15,349 bases of DNA, taken from an uncultured Sinobacteraceae bacterium. GTDB lineage: Bacteria > Pseudomonadota > Gammaproteobacteria > Steroidobacterales > Steroidobacteraceae. The DNA lies in NCBI GenBank assembly GCA_937902995.1, contig CALEKY010000038.1, forward strand, positions 1 through 15,349, given 5' to 3'. Positions 5,974-14,088 of the stretch are shown piece by piece (the stretch's first letter is position 1; the number at the start of each line of letters is the position of its first letter). Below the pieces are notes generated by a model, which saw only the letters and a program-made list of their open reading frames with translations, made no database searches and had not been told where the DNA came from. Both the position numbers and the translations under genes were made by a program.

Positions 5974-8070
5974 TCAGCCCTCGCCGCCTCCGGCGCGTTG
6001 CTGTGTCTTGATCGCCGACGGCAATGCCATCGCGATCAGCTTCGGGCCCGCTTGCAGCACGATGTACTGATTGCCTTCGTGCACGTAGGTCATCATGCCG
6101 TAGCGAGTGACTGCGTCGACCTTTACCTTCGCAAGCGTCTTGCCGGTCTTCTTGTCGAGGGCAAATAGATGCGGCGTGCCGTCGCTCGTTTCGCCCTGGT
6201 AGATCAACAACGTGTCCGTGACAGTCATCGGTGCAACGCGGCCGGTGCCCGTTTCTCCCACGTCGATGCCTTGGAGTTTCGGATGGTTCTTGATGCGATT
6301 GGGCGTCTCGCCGACCGGCACCCACCACAAATGCTCACCGGTATTCATGTCGATGGCCGTGATGCGGCTGTAAGGCGGCTTGTAGAGCGGCAGATCGTCC
6401 GGGCCGCGCACGCCTTGCGGTCGCAGAACGGCGTACTCGGCCACGGTCTTGCCCGTCGGTTCGGCCTCGATGGCGTCGCGCTCTTTACCCGGCGCGATCA
6501 CACGCGATGAGCAGCCCTTGCGCGAAGTCACATAGAGAATGCCGGTCGTCGGATCGGCCGCAGCCGGACCGTCGATGTTCACGCCGCCGACGTCGCCTGG
6601 ACACCAGAGCGCGCCTTTCTTGCCCAGCGGGTTGTCGCGGTGCAGAGGCGGATTGAACAACGGTCCGATCTGATACTCGGACACGGCCTTGATCGCTTTT
6701 TCTCGTAGCTCCGGCGTGAAGTCGATGAGGTCGTCGTGGGTGAGCCCCTGCATGTCGTACGGCTTCGGCTTCGTCGGGAAGGGCTGCGTCTTCGACAGCT
6801 TCTCGCCGGGAATGAGCGACGCGGGCACCTTTCGTTCGACGATCGGCCACAGCGGCTTACCCGTCTCGCGATTGAAGGCGTACGCGAACGCTTGCTTCGT
6901 GACTTGCACGACGGCCGGAATCGTCTTGCCGTTCTGTTTCACGTCGAGCAACACGGGAGCCGTCGGCGTGTCGTAGTTCCAGATGTCGTGATGAACGAGT
7001 TGGAAATGCCAGATGCGCTTGCCCGTCTTGACGTCCAGCGCGATCAAGCTCGTGCTGAACAGGTTGTCGCCGGGACGGAAGCCGCCGTAGAAGTCCATGG
7101 TCGCGCCGTTCGTCGGGATGTACACGATCCCGCGCTCCGGATCGGCAGACATCGGCGCCCATGACGACACATCGCCGGTCCATTTCCAGGCATCGTTCTC
7201 CCACGTCTCATGACCGAACTCGCCTGGACGCGGAATGACGTTGAACTTCCAAAGGAACTTACCGGTGCGCGCGTCGTACGCGAGGATGTCGCCCGGCACG
7301 TTCTCGATGCGCGATTGGTTGTAGCCCTGTTCGGCGGAGTTGCCGACGATGACGACGCCGTTGACGACGATCGGCGGCGAGGATGACGTGATGTAGCCCC
7401 GCTCGAGCGGAATGCCTTTCTCCGGATCGTACGGGTGACCGAGATCGGCGAGCAGGTCGACGACACCGGTCTTGGGGAAACCTTTGATCGGCACCGGTTT
7501 GCCGAAGCCTTCGAGCGGCTGCCCGGTTTCGGCGTCGAGTGCGGTCAGGAAGAATGCAGGGCTGACGATGTAAACGACGCCGCGACCGTCGATCTTCGCG
7601 TAAGCGACGCCCTTACCGTAGTCCTTGCGCATGGAATATTCCCAGCGCCGGGTTTTTGGTTCGACGTATGACCAGATCGTCTCGCCCGTCGCAGGGTCGA
7701 TCGCGACGACATACCGGCGATCGCCGGCAACCGTGAACAACTTGCCGTCGACGTAGGACGGCGTCGAACGCCCGCTGCGCGCATTGAAGCTCGCACCGTC
7801 CCAAACCCATGCCGTCTTCAACTGCGAAAAGTTCTCGGCGTTGATCTGACTGACCGGGGCATAGCGCGTGTGCGCATAGTCGCTGCCGAGCGTTACCCAC
7901 TCGACCGTCGATGCATTTCCGACCGGAGGCGCCGAAGGCGATGCGCCCGCGGATTCGCCGATCGTATGCGTCATTGCGCAAGCAAGCGCAATCGCACCCG
8001 CCGAGACATTCCTCCACAGCGACGAAACCGGCGCATCGCTGGCGCCAGCGGCTGTATCTTTGACTGTCAT
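5974..8070 (-). CDS. Haem-free PQQ-dependent dehydrogenase (glucose dehydrogenase-like quinoprotein)
   Basis: 698 residues from the ATG at 8070, with GAGGAG at 8078-8083. A hydrophobic stretch at about 22-36 (AGAIALACAMT) is a signal peptide or anchor. The body is an eight-bladed PQQ propeller with many blade-closing motifs such as ATGETIWSY (127-135), KTGKRIWHF (348-356) and NTGEHLWWV (576-584). HHDIWNYD (360-367) corresponds to the HHDLWD(M/Y)D segment of quinoprotein glucose dehydrogenases, which holds the catalytic aspartate. CPGDVGGVNIDGPAADP at about 490-506 resembles the conserved region before a late blade. There is no CxxCH and no vicinal Cys-Cys pair, unlike the alcohol dehydrogenase at 10011-12101. 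It should oxidise a sugar or alcohol in the periplasm and pass electrons to a separate carrier, probably the downstream cytochrome. The substrate cannot be read from sequence, and no pqq biosynthesis genes are in the window. Confidence 0.92.
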   Translation of the reverse strand: MTVKDTAAGASDAPVSSLWRNVSAGAIALACAMTHTIGESAGASPSAPPVGNASTVEWVTLGSDYAHTRYAPVSQINAENFSQLKTAWVWDGASFNARSGRSTPSYVDGKLFTVAGDRRYVVAIDPATGETIWSYVEPKTRRWEYSMRKDYGKGVAYAKIDGRGVVYIVSPAFFLTALDAETGQPLEGFGKPVPIKGFPKTGVVDLLADLGHPYDPEKGIPLERGYITSSSPPIVVNGVVIVGNSAEQGYNQSRIENVPGDILAYDARTGKFLWKFNVIPRPGEFGHETWENDAWKWTGDVSSWAPMSADPERGIVYIPTNGATMDFYGGFRPGDNLFSTSLIALDVKTGKRIWHFQLVHHDIWNYDTPTAPVLLDVKQNGKTIPAVVQVTKQAFAYAFNRETGKPLWPIVERKVPASLIPGEKLSKTQPFPTKPKPYDMQGLTHDDLIDFTPELREKAIKAVSEYQIGPLFNPPLHRDNPLGKKGALWCPGDVGGVNIDGPAAADPTTGILYVTSRKGCSSRVIAPGKERDAIEAEPTGKTVAEYAVLRPQGVRGPDDLPLYKPPYSRITAIDMNTGEHLWWVPVGETPNRIKNHPKLQGIDVGETGTGRVAPMTVTDTLLIYQGETSDGTPHLFALDKKTGKTLAKVKVDAVTRYGMMTYVHEGNQYIVLQAGPKLIAMALPSAIKTQQRAGGGEG

Positions 8071-8101
8071 TCTCGAACTCCTCGCTGCCGATCAGTGATT
8101 A

Positions 8102-8118
8102 CGCAACACGATGTTGCG
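8102..8118. repeat. Hairpin, 7-bp stem, CGA loop
   Basis: CGCAACA, loop CGA, then TGTTGCG. It lies 32 bp upstream of the PQQ dehydrogenase start, next to a longer hairpin (8125-8157). The pair fills most of the short gap between two same-strand genes. Confidence 0.5.
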
Positions 8119-8124
8119 CATCGA

Positions 8125-8157
8125 GCCCTGGCGTGCGAGTCGTCGGCACGCCAGGGC
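8125..8157. repeat. Perfect hairpin, 12-bp stem, 9-nt loop, between two same-strand genes
   Basis: The arms GCCCTGGCGTGC and GCACGCCAGGGC are fully complementary. On the minus strand it follows the GWWEGDTLV gene stop (8172) by 14 bp and precedes the dehydrogenase start (8070). There is no T-run. It could be a weak terminator, an mRNA stabiliser giving unequal expression, or a REP-type element. Confidence 0.65.
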
Positions 8158-8171
8158 CCATCCCCCTGCCA

Positions 8172-9209
8172 TCAATTCTGTTGCTTCTGTGCCTGCTGCT
8201 CAGCCGCGCGCCGTTCCTGCTCGCGCGCACCGGCCAAGATGCCCGGCAACGCGTAATTGCCTTCGTGGCAAGCATATTCGTAAACGCGCCCGTTCGTCGC
8301 GATGAAGCTCATTTCGCCGCGCCACGGCAGCGTATAACGCTGCGGATCGTCCACGATGAATTCGTAGACGATTTGATTGTCGGCCTCCCGTGTGAAGCGC
8401 TCGATCACTTTGGCGGTTTCGCTCAGGCCGACCATCGTTCTGGCGTGATGCTGGCTGAAGTGTGTTGTTTCCGCAACGAGCGTGTCGCCTTCCCACCAGC
8501 CGATCGAATCGCCATGGATCATGCGGATGTTCGGATGCACGTGCTTGCCGCCGATGCGGATGATGCGGGTGTAATTGTTCATCTCGACACGGATCGCCAA
8601 GTGATCCGGAGTCTGTGCGATCTCGTAATTGTTGTTGTAGAGGTAGGTGAGCATCGGCGGGCCGGCATTGCCGCTCGTCAGGAAGCAGCGCTCGCCGAGC
8701 GGGCGCGCCTCCGGTCCGTCGAAATTGCCTCGCATCGTGCGGCGCGGGTCCTCGTTCTCGCCTTCATCTAGGCGCGCTGCGGTCGCGCGGTCTTTGAACG
8801 GGATCTGGCCGTTCGGCGGATCGACGATGAACGAGCTGCGATACGTGCCGCGAATGCGCGCGAACGCCATGCCCGGATCGATCCAAAAAGCGTTGTATCC
8901 GCGGCCGCCCTGCAGGTCTTTGCCGTCGAACTTCGTTTCCGGGTTCAGGTTGTCGTCGTTGAGCTGACGAACGAATTGCGGATGCGACCGCGTGACCTCT
9001 TCGATCTCGCTGTCGGGAATCACGAGATCCTTGAAACGGGCAGGGCGTTGCAGGGAAGTGAGGGAGGCGTTCGTCCAGGCACCCTCGAAGCTTGGTTTGC
9101 CGTCCGGCATCCGCGGAGGCTCGTAGCGCTTCGTCTCCGCGCTTGCCGGCTGAGCGAATGCGATGACGCTCAAGCCTGCAGCTATGGCGAAGCAGACGAC
9201 TCCTCGCAT
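8172..9209 (-). CDS. Secreted protein of the uncharacterised GWWEGDTLV family
   Basis: 345 residues from the ATG at 9209. The frame is open further upstream, but this start has a GGGGGA site and begins a clear signal peptide (1-24, FAQPASA-ETK). The mature protein starts with a PRMPDGKPSFEGAWTNAS-type segment common to secreted proteins of this group, and carries GWWEGDTLV (237-245), IERFTR (269-274) and YEYACHEGNY (310-319), followed by a charged, Gln-rich tail. I recognise the pattern from many multi-copy secreted proteins in Acidobacteria and some Gammaproteobacteria, but know of no established function. The fold is probably beta-rich. A copper or haem site is not evident; scattered histidines (H223, H225, H232, H254, H255) are notable. 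It is the first gene of the run leading to the PQQ dehydrogenase and cytochrome c, 101 bp upstream of the former, so a role in the same periplasmic oxidation pathway is plausible. Confidence 0.85.
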   Translation of the reverse strand: MRGVVCFAIAAGLSVIAFAQPASAETKRYEPPRMPDGKPSFEGAWTNASLTSLQRPARFKDLVIPDSEIEEVTRSHPQFVRQLNDDNLNPETKFDGKDLQGGRGYNAFWIDPGMAFARIRGTYRSSFIVDPPNGQIPFKDRATAARLDEGENEDPRRTMRGNFDGPEARPLGERCFLTSGNAGPPMLTYLYNNNYEIAQTPDHLAIRVEMNNYTRIIRIGGKHVHPNIRMIHGDSIGWWEGDTLVAETTHFSQHHARTMVGLSETAKVIERFTREADNQIVYEFIVDDPQRYTLPWRGEMSFIATNGRVYEYACHEGNYALPGILAGAREQERRAAEQQAQKQQN

Positions 9210-9349
9210 CTTTTCGTCCCCCGTCGATTTTGCGTGGCGGTCTCTCACGGGACCGCTCACCGCAAACAACGCTACCACCTCGAGGGGGAAGGTGGCGTCA
9301 AAAACTGTCGTCTCAGGCGCCGGGCTACAGGCGGCAGGGAGGGGGAACT

Positions 9350-9387
9350 GGAATGGGGAAAGGGGAAAAGGGGAAAAAGGGAAAGGG
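9350..9387 (+). repeat. Purine tract, repeated GGGGAAAA-type units
   Basis: About five G/A units of 6-8 bp, followed by the short palindrome GGCAG-CGG-CTGCC at 9386-9398. It resembles the tract at 5810-5880 in sequence and in what follows it. It lies about 140-180 bp upstream of the GWWEGDTLV gene start. Confidence 0.75.
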
Positions 9388-9402
9388 CAGCGGCTGCCGC
9401 GC

Positions 9403-9416
9403 CACTCACCACTCAC
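9403..9416 (+). repeat. Heptamer pair CACTCAC
   Basis: Two exact copies of CACTCAC followed by GAG, directly after the palindrome at 9386-9398. It is the second copy of the arrangement at 5876-5919. Confidence 0.6.
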
Positions 9417-9468
9417 GAGGGAGTGGGGCACACCGCCTTGACTCGGAGAGACCGAGCGTCAACCCTCC

Positions 9469-9496
9469 GAATCACGAGTAGCGAGTCACGAGTCAC
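9469..9496 (+). repeat. Heptamer tract, unit GARTCAC, four copies, ending at the cupin start codon
   Basis: Four 7-bp units in register (GAATCAC, then GAGTCAC variants), the last ending one base before the cupin ATG at 9498. An imperfect hairpin (9438-9462, TTGAC/GTCAA outer stem with a two-base bulge) lies just upstream. The tract takes the place where a ribosome binding site would be expected. Confidence 0.75.
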
Positions 9497-9497
9497 G

Positions 9498-9878
9498 ATG
9501 CCCGTCCTCATCGAACGTTTACGCCGTGCGAGCGATCGGCGAGGTTATGTTTTCGAGCCGCTGGATGAGAGCCTGCTTCGCGAGCAGCGCAATGTCCATG
9601 TCGTGTTGACGAATCCGGGCGAGATTCGCGGGAATCATTTCCATCCGACCGGTACCGAGATCACCGCGGTTTGCGGCCCGGCTCGCGTGCGAATCAAGGA
9701 GGGCGGGACCATCGTCACGCACGATGTCCCGGACGGCGAGACTTGGCGGTTCACGTTTCCGCCTGGGGTTACGCACGCATTCCAGAACACCGGAACGGCC
9801 CCGCTCGTGATCGTCTCGTTCAATACGTTGCCTCACGATCCCGCGAACCCCAACACGGAGCGCGATCTCATCCTTTGA
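9498..9878 (+). CDS. Small single-domain cupin protein
   Basis: 126 residues from the ATG at 9498. The frame is open upstream, but that part translates repeat DNA. There is no good Shine-Dalgarno sequence; the 28 bp before the start are heptamer repeats. The cupin core is clear: motif 1 GNHFHPTGTE (45-54) with H47, H49 and E54 as metal ligands, and motif 2 PPGVTHAFQNTG (88-99) with H93. The form RGNHFHP-TGTE followed by ARVRI is reminiscent of the cupin halves of capsule sugar enzymes such as CapF and of sugar epimerase-like cupins, but it is too short and isolated to assign a reaction. No signal peptide, so cytoplasmic. It lies upstream of and on the same strand as the quinohaemoprotein dehydrogenase, 132 bp away; a functional link is not evident. 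A metal-binding enzyme or small-molecule sensor are both possible. Confidence 0.75.
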   Translation: MPVLIERLRRASDRRGYVFEPLDESLLREQRNVHVVLTNPGEIRGNHFHPTGTEITAVCGPARVRIKEGGTIVTHDVPDGETWRFTFPPGVTHAFQNTGTAPLVIVSFNTLPHDPANPNTERDLIL

Positions 9879-10010
9879 TCCGCCCTGGGCCGGACTGCAT
9901 GGCGGTTCGCGGTTTGTGAGTTCTTGTCAACCGGCTTGTAGATTTTTCGGCATACTCGGCCGCCGACAAGATGGCCCTCAAGGCCCCAAGACTCAATCAA
10001 GACAAGGTCG

Positions 10011-12101
<2,091 letters not shown>

Positions 12102-12124
12102 GCTGTGGAGACTGTAGGCTGTAG
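12102..12124 (+). repeat. Heptamer tract, unit GCTGTAG, three copies, starting at the stop codon of the alcohol dehydrogenase gene
   Basis: GCTGTGG, a 2-bp insertion, then ACTGTAG and GCTGTAG. The TAG stop codon (12099-12101) itself matches the end of a unit. It is the same family as 5274-5301 on the opposite strand. Confidence 0.65.
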
Positions 12125-12142
12125 CGAGCGGCGCGCCGTCTG

Positions 12143-12173
12143 TTTCCTCCCCCGCGTCAGCGGGGGAGGGAAA
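12143..12173. terminator. Strong hairpin in the convergent gap, possible bidirectional terminator
   Basis: CCTCCCCCGC, loop GTCA, GCGGGGGAGG: a 10-bp perfect GC stem, extended by TTT/AAA with a one-base bulge. It is 42 bp past the alcohol dehydrogenase stop and about 160 bp past the PstS-like stop on the other strand. The stem is followed by A rather than T on either strand, so intrinsic termination is uncertain; a dispersed intergenic palindrome is the alternative. Confidence 0.45.
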
Positions 12174-12191
12174 GTGCAATCAAGGATGAAG

Positions 12192-12219
12192 GAGAATTGA
12201 GAATGGAGAATTGAAAATC
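12192..12219 (+). repeat. Heptamer tract, unit GAGAATT, four copies
   Basis: Four units in exact 7-bp register (GAGAATT, GAGAATG, and a final GAAAATC). It lies in the gap between the alcohol dehydrogenase and PstS-like genes. Two further exact heptamers, GTCGCCT, at 12317-12330 almost touch the PstS-like stop codon at 12334. Confidence 0.75.
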
Positions 12220-12333
12220 GCAGCGCCTGCTCGTGCTGCATTTTTCGATGGCGCTTTGCTCTGCCGCTGGAGCTCGCCATCCTCCTTGCCCGAGCCCCAA
12301 GCCCAGGCTGTATCCCGTCGCCTGTCGCCTATC

Positions 12334-13353
12334 TCAAAATTCCGCTTCCCTCTCCAACAACTCTTCCAGCTTCACTCCCACTTCCGGCACGCCGCCGAAA
12401 ACAGTGCCGAAGCGGCGGTTGTGGAAGTGGGCGAGGGCGGCTTGGATTGCGTGTTCAGGTAGCGCGATGAAGCCGACTTCGTTCACGTACTGCGACCCTT
12501 CGCGCAAGTAGTACTCGACGAAGGTTTGAACTTCGGGTCGTTCGAGCGAACGGCTGCTCACGTAAATGAACAGCGGCCGCGACAGCGGTTGATACGTACC
12601 GTCGACGACGGTTTCGACGGTCGGCGAGACGGCGTCGCCTGTCGGCGAGACGATCGGCACGGCGCGCATCTTGTCCTTGTGGGCGCTGTAGTACGCGAAG
12701 CCGAAATAGCCCAGTGCGTTCTTGTTGTTCTCGACGCCCTGCACGAGCACGTTGTCGTCCTCGCTCGCCGTGTAGTCGCCGCGGCTGGCCTTGGCTCTGT
12801 GAGCGACCGCTTCGGTGAAGTAATCGAATGTGCCCGAGTCTGCGCCCGGTCCGAACAGCATCAGCCGTGCTTCCGGCCACTCGGGGCGGACTTGATTCCA
12901 AGTGAGCACTTTGCCCTGTGCGGCGGGCTCCCACATCTTTTTCAAGTCATCGATGGTGAGCGAGCTCACCCAATCGTTCTGCGGATTGACGACGACCGTG
13001 ATGGCATCGAAGGCGACCGGCAGCTCGAGGAAGGAGATTCCCGCGGCCCGGCACTTTTCCATCTCTTCGGCGAGAATCGGCCGCGAGGCGTTGGCCACAT
13101 CGATTTCGCCGCGGCAGAGTTTCTTGAATCCGCCGCCGGTGCCGGACAGGCCGACCGTCACACGTACTCGATGGCCGGCGCGTTGAAATTCCTCGGCGAC
13201 GGCTTCGGCAATCGGGAAGACAGTGCTCGATCCGTCCATCTTGACGACGGGGGCGTTGCGGATCTCGCTGGCATTGCGGGCCGCTTCGCCGCACGCAGCC
13301 AGTGCCAAGGCCGCCACCGCGATCGAAGCAGCTCGTTTCAGATCGATACTCAC
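12334..13353 (-). CDS. PstS-like phosphate-binding lipoprotein
   Basis: 339 residues from the GTG at 13353, chosen because GAGG is 5 bp upstream and the product then begins with a lipoprotein signal (lipobox LAAC, C21); the longer ATG frame would bury it. The mature part is a periplasmic binding protein of the PstS type: DGSSTVFPIAEAVAEEF (40-56), GTGGGFKKLCRGEIDVANASRPI (71-93), AFDAITVVVNP (114-124) and GPGADSGTFDYF (168-179) match phosphate-contact loops. PstS delivers phosphate to PstCAB, but no transporter subunits or phoU lie beside it in the window; the neighbouring genes run the other way. It could be a solitary high-affinity phosphate binder, a phosphate sensor, or work with a distant pst operon. 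Lipid anchoring predicts attachment to the inner or outer membrane facing the periplasm. Confidence 0.9.
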   Translation of the reverse strand: MSIDLKRAASIAVAALALAACGEAARNASEIRNAPVVKMDGSSTVFPIAEAVAEEFQRAGHRVRVTVGLSGTGGGFKKLCRGEIDVANASRPILAEEMEKCRAAGISFLELPVAFDAITVVVNPQNDWVSSLTIDDLKKMWEPAAQGKVLTWNQVRPEWPEARLMLFGPGADSGTFDYFTEAVAHRAKASRGDYTASEDDNVLVQGVENNKNALGYFGFAYYSAHKDKMRAVPIVSPTGDAVSPTVETVVDGTYQPLSRPLFIYVSSRSLERPEVQTFVEYYLREGSQYVNEVGFIALPEHAIQAALAHFHNRRFGTVFGGVPEVGVKLEELLEREAEF

Positions 13354-13504
13354 GGGAACCTCATCGAACAAAGCCGGGCACAACCTTAGAGAACCCGGCT
13401 TCGCCAGTCCACCCCGAGCGCTGCTCACGAAATGCCCGGGCAGCCTTTGGTAGCCTTCTCGCCATGTCCGGCGATTCGCAACACTTGCAGCGACAGGAGG
13501 CAAT

Positions 13505-13654
13505 GTGGGTGCGATCTTCTACATCGTCGCCATCGCGCTTGCGATGATCGTCCGTGCGGTGAGGGCGCTGAAGCCCGAGCTGATGCAGGAGCTTGCTCGT
13601 TGTTTTGCCGAGCTGATGCTGGGACAGCCGATTCCGGCCGCTACCGCCAAGTGA
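13505..13654 (+). CDS. Possible 49-residue single-span membrane peptide
   Basis: GTG start at 13505 with a strong GGAGG at 13496-13500 (4 bp spacing); stop TGA at 13652. The product begins with a hydrophobic stretch, GAIFYIVAIALAMIVRAV (residues 2-19), consistent with one membrane helix, followed by a charged amphipathic segment (KPELMQELARCFAELM) and a short Pro/Ala tail. I do not recognise a family. It lies between the divergent PstS-like gene and the ECF42 promoter, on the same strand as the DGPF and sigma genes but outside their likely transcript start. An overlapping short ATG frame (13464-13547) is less convincing because its product is low-complexity Ser/Arg. Support is the ribosome site and sensible protein composition only. 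Confidence 0.45.
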   Translation: MGAIFYIVAIALAMIVRAVRALKPELMQELARCFAELMLGQPIPAATAK

Positions 13655-13669
13655 CCGCCGCCGCCCGAG

Positions 13670-13696
13670 TGTCGACCTTTGGTGGGTTCGCACGTC
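13670..13696 (+). promoter_or_regulatory. Probable ECF42-type promoter for the DGPF / sigma factor pair
   Basis: TGTCGA at 13670-13675 and CGTC at 13693-13696, separated by 17 bp. This fits the motif reported for ECF42 sigma factors (TGTCGA at -35, CG(A/T)C at -10), which lies upstream of DGPF genes. Transcription would start near 13702, leaving a short leader with GGAGG at 13716-13720 ahead of the DGPF start codon. It implies autoregulation of the pair. Confidence 0.75.
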
Positions 13697-13725
13697 TTCT
13701 AGGAGTCAGACGTCTGGAGGAGCCG

Positions 13726-14088
13726 ATGCAATACGCCATTCTTTGTTATGACTCTGAGAGCCTCGTCGGCAGCTGGAGCAAGGAGCATGACGACGAGGTC
13801 ATGGCGAACAGCTTGAAAGTGAAAACCGAGCTTGCCGAACGAGGCAAGATGGGGCCGACTGTGCGCCTCATGCCGACGACGACGGCAACGACGGTGCGGC
13901 TCGGCGCCGTGATCGACGGGCCGTTCGCCGAGACGAAGGAGCAGCTACTGGGTTTTTATGTCGTGGAATGCAACGACTTGAACGAAGCGATCGAAATCGC
14001 GCAAAGGCTTCATCACGGATCGGGCTCGATGGAAATTCGCCCGATTCGAGCATTGTGGAATCCCCCTAAGCACGACCAATCGCCGTGA
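13726..14088 (+). CDS. DGPF (YCII-related) domain protein
   Basis: 120 residues from the ATG at 13726, with GGAGG 5 bp upstream. The opening MQYAILCYDSE and the signature DGPFAETKEQLLGFYVVE (64-81) identify the DGPF branch of the YCII superfamily, small alpha/beta proteins with a ferredoxin-like dimeric barrel fold. The length is normal for the family and the conserved ends (EIAQRLHHGSGSMEIRPIR) are intact. The biochemical function of DGPF proteins is not known; a small-molecule enzyme or binding role is suspected from the fold. They are the typical partners and targets of ECF42 sigma factors. Here the stop codon overlaps the sigma factor's GTG start by four bases (GTGA), so the two are translationally coupled, and the promoter just upstream matches the ECF42 motif. 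Confidence 0.93.
   Translation: MQYAILCYDSESLVGSWSKEHDDEVMANSLKVKTELAERGKMGPTVRLMPTTTATTVRLGAVIDGPFAETKEQLLGFYVVECNDLNEAIEIAQRLHHGSGSMEIRPIRALWNPPKHDQSP

Noticed and set aside
9210..9431. Upstream extension of the GWWEGDTLV protein frame
   Set aside because: It also translates a repeat tract, and would place a signal peptide internally. The ATG at 9209 has a GGGGGA site.
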